Assembly: GCA_003152015.1 (NCBI GenBank)
Contig: PLZF01000047.1
Location: 61,028 to 125,027, forward strand
DNA: 64,000 bases
Direction: 5' to 3'
DNA from: Acidimicrobiaceae bacterium
Lineage (GTDB): Bacteria; Actinomycetota; Acidimicrobiia; Acidimicrobiales; RAAP-2
Part shown: in pieces, positions 60,371 through 64,000 of the stretch
Layout of the letters: every line of letters begins with the position of its first letter
How positions within the stretch are numbered: the first letter of the stretch is position 1
The notes under the pieces: generated by a model
Database searches by the model: none
What the model saw: only the letters and a program-made list of their open reading frames with translations
What the model was told of the DNA's origin: nothing
Program-made: the position numbers and the translations under genes

Positions 60371-62003
60371 GGCAGGTACGACGGCTGCGGAAGTTGTGCT
60401 GGCACGGGCCAACGACACCAACACCGGTTTGGTGTTCGAGGGCCAGAGTTGGACCTGGGCCGATGTGGTGGCCGAGATGTCGGCTCGGGCCACCTGGCTT
60501 CGTACGCTCACCGCCGGTCGCCCGCCCCACGTAGGGGTTCTGCTTGACAACGTCCCCGAGTACCTCTTCGCCCTGGGGGCGACAATCTTGTCGGGATCGG
60601 TCCTCGTCGGCCTGAACTCGACCAGACGGGGCGATGAACTGGCCACCGACATCATGCACACCGACTGTGCGGTCATACTCACCGATGCCGGGCACCGACC
60701 CCTGCTCGAGGGACTCGACCTCGGGTCGACCCGGATTGTCGAAGTTGACGACCCTTCTTCCATCACCGACGGCGAGCGACCCGAGGCGTTCGCCCCATCT
60801 CCTGACGACCTTGCCCTGCTGTTGTTCACCTCTGGCTCCACCGGGGCACCCAAGGCGGTGCGGGTCACTCAGGGGAGGATCGCCCGGTCGGCCCGCGGTT
60901 TCGGATTCTCGTCCGCCGACGTGATGTATTGCGCCATGCCGCTCTTCCATGGCAACGCGCTCTTCTCGAGCGCGTTTCCCGCCATGGGGTGCGGAGCCTC
61001 CATCGTGCTCCGCCGCCGATTCTCAGCCTCGGAATGCATGCCGGACATCCGATCAACCTCGGCCACCTTCTTCGCCACCATCGGGCGTGCACTCTCGTTC
61101 GTCGTGGGCACGCCGCCCGATCCCCACGACCGCGATCATCATCTCCGTTTCGTTCTCGCCCCCGAGTCCTCCTTTTCCGACATGGCGGCGTTCGAACATC
61201 GATTCGGTTGCAAAGTCTTTTCGGGTTACGGCTCCAGTGAGAACGCAGTGATCTTCGTGCCCAAACCCGGGCTCCCTCCCGACGCTCTCGGGGTTCCCTT
61301 GGACGGTCTCGATGTGGCCATCGTGAATCCGGAAACGGGGGAGGAGTGTGAAGCCGCTCGATTCGACGGTTCCGGCAAGTTGCTGAATGCCGGTGACGCC
61401 ACCGGGGAGATTGTGGGCCGGAACGCCCTCGGGCGCTTCGAGGGGTATTACAACAACCCCGAGGCGACCCGAGAACGGTCGCGCCACGGCTGGTACTGGT
61501 CAGGTGACCTCGGCTATCGCGACGAGCAGGGGGTCTTCTTCTTCGCCGGGAGGACCATCGATTGGCTGCGGGTGGACGGCGAGAACTTCGCCTCGGCCCC
61601 TCTCGAACGCATTCTGGCCCGGTTCGAGGGGGTGACCGGTGTGGCCGTATTCGGCGTCCCCGATGAGCGGACCGCCGATGATCAGGTCATGGCCGTCGTC
61701 GAACTCGATGACCCGACCAGGTTCGATCCATCGGCGTTCGACGAGTTCCTCGCCGCCCAGTCCGACCTGGGAACCAAGTGGGCACCCCGCTACGTCCGGG
61801 TGATGGGCGACCTACCGGTGGGCGCCACCAACAAGGTCGACAAGCGGGCGTTGAGAGAGCGGGGCTGGCGGGTCGACGACCCGGTCTACTGGCGGCCCGA
61901 TCGACGCGCATCCCTCCGGTTGATGTCCCCCGGTGACGTGGCCGGTCTCGAGACTTCGTTCGGGCTCCACCGCCAGGTCAACCATCAGGGAGCGGATGCA
62001 TGA
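60360..62003 (+). CDS. Acyl-CoA ligase, FadD17-like
   Basis: 547 residues from a TTG start; GTG 60396 is the alternative. LLFTSGSTGAPKAVRVTQ (ATP loop), YGSSENAVI, WSGDLGYRDEQGVFFFAGRT, VDGENFASAPLERIL and the late GATNKVDKRAL Lys segment. PHVGVLLDNVPEYLFALGA and RFSASECMPDIR are phrases shared with mycobacterial FadD17 as I remember it; FadD17 is linked to steroid acid metabolism in Mycobacterium. It activates the acid made by the upstream ALDH. Last gene of the four-gene operon. Confidence 0.9.
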   Translation: MPLEAGTTAAEVVLARANDTNTGLVFEGQSWTWADVVAEMSARATWLRTLTAGRPPHVGVLLDNVPEYLFALGATILSGSVLVGLNSTRRGDELATDIMHTDCAVILTDAGHRPLLEGLDLGSTRIVEVDDPSSITDGERPEAFAPSPDDLALLLFTSGSTGAPKAVRVTQGRIARSARGFGFSSADVMYCAMPLFHGNALFSSAFPAMGCGASIVLRRRFSASECMPDIRSTSATFFATIGRALSFVVGTPPDPHDRDHHLRFVLAPESSFSDMAAFEHRFGCKVFSGYGSSENAVIFVPKPGLPPDALGVPLDGLDVAIVNPETGEECEAARFDGSGKLLNAGDATGEIVGRNALGRFEGYYNNPEATRERSRHGWYWSGDLGYRDEQGVFFFAGRTIDWLRVDGENFASAPLERILARFEGVTGVAVFGVPDERTADDQVMAVVELDDPTRFDPSAFDEFLAAQSDLGTKWAPRYVRVMGDLPVGATNKVDKRALRERGWRVDDPVYWRPDRRASLRLMSPGDVAGLETSFGLHRQVNHQGADA

Positions 62004-62020
62004 GATGAGTGGGTACTGCC

Positions 62021-62210
62021 GTGACCGATGACTGGGCCTGGCCCGGGGTGCACTGGGACATCGTGGCCCGTGACCCGGAGCGGCTGGCCGGCTTCTACCG
62101 CCGGCTGTTCAACTGGGACATCGGCGAAGGGCCCGGTGATGACCGTCCCCGCCGGCCAGGGTGGCCCTGAGCCCGGCCCCGGTGGCCGACTCCCAGAGGT
62201 CGGTGACCAC
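62021..62210 (+). pseudogene. Frameshifted, truncated VOC/glyoxalase-family protein
   Basis: From a GTG at 62021 the frame reads VHWDIVARDPERLAGFYRRL and then FNWDIGEGP, the N-terminus of actinobacterial VOC (glyoxalase/bleomycin-resistance fold) proteins. It then breaks to a stop at 62170. One base later in the next frame VMTVPAGQGGPEPGPGG continues the same family, so a one-base insertion near 62131-62134 broke the gene. The rest of the domain is absent. A relic just downstream of the ligase. Confidence 0.75.
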
Positions 62211-62351
62211 GTGAGCTCCTTCGGCCCTGGCCGGTGTATCGGCCCCATCCAGACACCGACGTAGTGTCGCAGAGTTGGGCGAGCGGTGGGCCGGGAGCAG
62301 ATCACACGGGAGTACGGATGGGGTGCGGCTGCTGACAGGCCACAATGGTGC

Positions 62352-63404
62352 ATGCCTCTAAGCATGCGGTACGGCCAGGATGCCGGAGGTCGCCAGGTCC
62401 GGACGGCCAAGAGGCTGCGTTTGGGGCTGATCGGGCTGCTGGTGGTGCTGGTTGCGGGCACGGTCGGCTATGTGCTGTTCGGATACGGGGTCATCGACGC
62501 TATCTTCCAGACAATCATCACCGTCACCACCGTGGGGTTCGGTGAGACCCACCGTTTCGGGACGGGCCAGAAGTTATTCACCATCGTCCTAATTGTCACC
62601 GGCGTCGGCACGGCTGCGTACACGTTCAGCGTGATGATCGAGACACTCGTCGAGGGTTACCTCGCCGACGAATTCGGGAGGCGGAGAATGGAACGTCAGA
62701 TCAGGGAGATGCGGAATCATGTGGTCCTCTGCGGCTGGGGTCGAGTGGGACAGGCGATCGCCCGTTACCTGCTGACCTCGAACGATGACGTGGTGGTGGT
62801 CGATACCTCCGCCGAACGGGTTGCCACTGTGGGCGGGCCGGCCGTGTGTGGCGATGCCACCGACGAGGATGTCCTACGCGCTGCCGGGATCGATCGAGCC
62901 CGGGTGCTCATTACCGCTCTCAACGGTGATGCCGACAACCTCTACGTGACCTTGACGGGCCGGTCGATGCGTCCCGACCTGTTCATCGTCTCGCGTATCG
63001 CTTCGGAATCCGCATCCGCGAAGCTGATCCAGGCGGGTGCCGACCGGGTCGTGAATCCGCAGGACCTCGGCGGCGCTCGCATGGCGGCGCTCGCCGTGCA
63101 ACCTCACGTTGCGGAGTTCCTCGATGTCGTCATGCACGACGGCAGTCTCGAGTTCCGCCTCGAGCAGATAGACGTGCCCGCCCACTCATCGCTGGTCGGC
63201 CAGACGTTGCGCAGTGCACGGGTCCACGCCCATACCGGTGCTCTCGTCCTCGCGCTCCGGCATCCCGGTGAGGCATTTCGCACCAACCCGCCGCCCGAAG
63301 CTGAGGTCGAAGGGGGAGATGTCTTGGTGGTGATCGGCAACGTGGGACAAATTGAGTCCCTTCGCTCTCTGGCCGAGAGCGAGGAGCACCCGGGCGAAAA
63401 CTGA
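62352..63404 (+). CDS. Two-span potassium channel with RCK (TrkA-N/C) domains
   Basis: 350 residues. Two helices (LGLIGLLVVLVAGTVGYVLF; KLFTIVLIVTGVGTAAYTF) flank a pore with filter TTVGFGETH, GFG rather than GYG at about 60-64. The cytosolic RCK-N domain starts VVLCGWGRVGQAIARYL, near residue 128, and VVDTSAERV ends its nucleotide loop; a TrkA-C domain follows. It gates potassium flux in response to NAD or another ligand. Start ATG 62352 is used. GCATGC repeats flank it (62350 and 62362) and could form a small hairpin over the start. Confidence 0.9.
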   Translation: MPLSMRYGQDAGGRQVRTAKRLRLGLIGLLVVLVAGTVGYVLFGYGVIDAIFQTIITVTTVGFGETHRFGTGQKLFTIVLIVTGVGTAAYTFSVMIETLVEGYLADEFGRRRMERQIREMRNHVVLCGWGRVGQAIARYLLTSNDDVVVVDTSAERVATVGGPAVCGDATDEDVLRAAGIDRARVLITALNGDADNLYVTLTGRSMRPDLFIVSRIASESASAKLIQAGADRVVNPQDLGGARMAALAVQPHVAEFLDVVMHDGSLEFRLEQIDVPAHSSLVGQTLRSARVHAHTGALVLALRHPGEAFRTNPPPEAEVEGGDVLVVIGNVGQIESLRSLAESEEHPGEN

Positions 63405-63495
63405 CTTCGGCGCAGCAGGGTGGTGGTGGTCATGGTGATCTCCTCACCTGATGACACCCGGTGGAGTTGTCGGGACGGCCACCTCCGCGTCGCCC

Positions 63496-63909
63496 GGATT
63501 CCAGACGCTGAAGAAGTATCTGGCCAAACAAGATCCACCGGCCACCATCGGTCAACTCCAAGTCCAGCTCGACTGCTTCGTCGCCTACGACAACGAGGTC
63601 CGTCCTCACCGGGCCCTCAGACGCCGAACGCCTCGTGAGGCCTTCGAGGCCCGCACCAAGGCGTCACCACGTTGGGAAGGCATCGAGGTCGAGGGCTACC
63701 GGGTCCTTCACGACAAGGTGGGCAAGGTCGGGAAGGTGACGCTGCGTTTCGAGAGCCGATTGCATCACATCGGCCTGGGTTGAGCCCTGTCAGGACAACG
63801 GATAATCCTCTTGACCGCCGGCCGAGACGTCAGGGTCCTCCATGAGGATGGCCGCCTGATCCGACGACTGATCCTGGATCCAAGCCGAAACTACCAACCA
63901 CAGGAGTGA
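63496..63909 (+). mobile_element. Truncated IS481-family transposase remnant with internal stop
   Basis: FQTLKKYLAKQDPPATIGQL, then DNEVRPHRALRRRTPREAFE and KVTLRFESRLHHIGLG are the C-terminal part of an IS481-type transposase. A TGA at 63781-63783 follows, but the same frame continues IILLTAGRDVRVLHEDGRL and LDPSRNYQPQE to a stop at 63907. This again matches the family, so the TGA is a nonsense mutation (probably from CGA). The N-terminal HTH and the DDE residues, including the final Glu, are missing; the left break is near 63496. It cannot be active. Confidence 0.85.
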
Positions 63910-63922
63910 CCAGGTTGTCTAC

Positions 63923-63961
63923 GATGTCTTGAGACATCTGTCTCCGATGTCTCGCGACATC
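63923..63961. repeat. Two imperfect palindromes related to GATGTC...GACATC
   Basis: GATGTCTTGAGACATC at 63923-63938 and GATGTCTCGCGACATC at 63946-63961 share GATGTC/GACATC arms and are 23 bases apart. They lie right after the transposase remnant and probably belong to the flank or end of the IS element. Confidence 0.75.
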
Positions 63962-64000
63962 ACACGGTGCGGGCGAGAGTGTCCGGTTCCACGAGATAGT

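Noticed and set aside
63420..63460. Minus-strand start-like sequence (MTTTTLLRR with GAGGAG before it)
   Set aside because: The frame runs antisense through the potassium channel gene and shows no conserved domain. It may be the start of a lost gene but cannot be supported.

Overview
The window is a high-GC stretch of an actinobacterial-type chromosome. The evidence is frequent GTG and TTG starts, dense operons with 1-4 base overlaps, an LLM-class (F420-type) oxidoreductase, many beta-oxidation paralogues, VapC and IS481 remnants, and several genes whose start lies 6-7 bases after a TANNNT -10 box with no ribosome binding site. A member of the Acidimicrobiia or a mycobacterial relative would fit, but this is inference from gene content. 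No rRNA, tRNA, phage or CRISPR array was found.

Almost everything is catabolic and CoA-based. By eye there are six crotonase-family proteins, four acyl-CoA dehydrogenases, four acyl-CoA ligases, three cytochromes P450, two small P450-type ferredoxins, two family III CoA-transferases, two aldehyde dehydrogenases, two MaoC-type hotdog proteins, three SDRs, one TesB-like thioesterase, one Rieske oxygenase and one KstD/fumarate-reductase-like flavoprotein. This looks like a degradation island for a hydrophobic substrate (steroid, isoprenoid or branched alkyl acid). The substrate cannot be read from sequence.

Layout. 1-4145: SDR end, zinc alcohol dehydrogenase, FGGY kinase and a divergent 2-hydroxyacid dehydrogenase. 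4217-11152: permuted CoA-transferase, two crotonases, P450 and a pair of acyl-CoA dehydrogenases. 11153-11600: frameshifted vapC relic. 11601-24650: amidohydrolase, then a long + strand run of ferredoxin, two ligases, crotonase, an HMG-CoA-synthase-like protein fused to a DUF35 OB-fold, SCP-x type thiolase, acyl-CoA dehydrogenase, E1 alpha, E1 beta, a stand-alone lipoyl domain and a crotonase. 24671-28976: SnoaL-like protein, flavoprotein, alpha/beta-hydrolase-like protein lacking its serine, Rieske oxygenase. 29148-36406: branched-chain-type ABC importer (lipoprotein, fused LivH-LivM permease, LivG, LivF) continuous with two undescribed surface or membrane proteins. 36423-38827: two M24-fold proteins, one with an intact metal site and one degenerate. 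39011-48592: zinc-ribbon-like small protein, ligase, TetR, LLM oxidoreductase, ferredoxin, acyl-CoA dehydrogenase, SDR, thioesterase, aldehyde dehydrogenase, CoA-transferase. 48598-54745: crotonase, P450, MaoC/crotonase pair, DoxX, MaoC and SDR. 54935-62003: DUF4214 methyltransferase, MerR regulator and a four-gene operon of carotenoid-hydratase-like membrane protein, P450, aldehyde dehydrogenase and FadD17-like ligase. 62004-64000: frameshifted VOC relic, potassium channel with RCK domains, and a broken IS481 transposase.

The most interesting candidates are the HMGCS-DUF35 fusion beside a thiolase, which mirrors the archaeal thiolase/HMGCS/DUF35 channelling complex; the MerR-linked membrane hydratase/P450/ALDH/ligase operon; the ABC importer with two novel partner proteins; and the intact/degenerate M24 pair.
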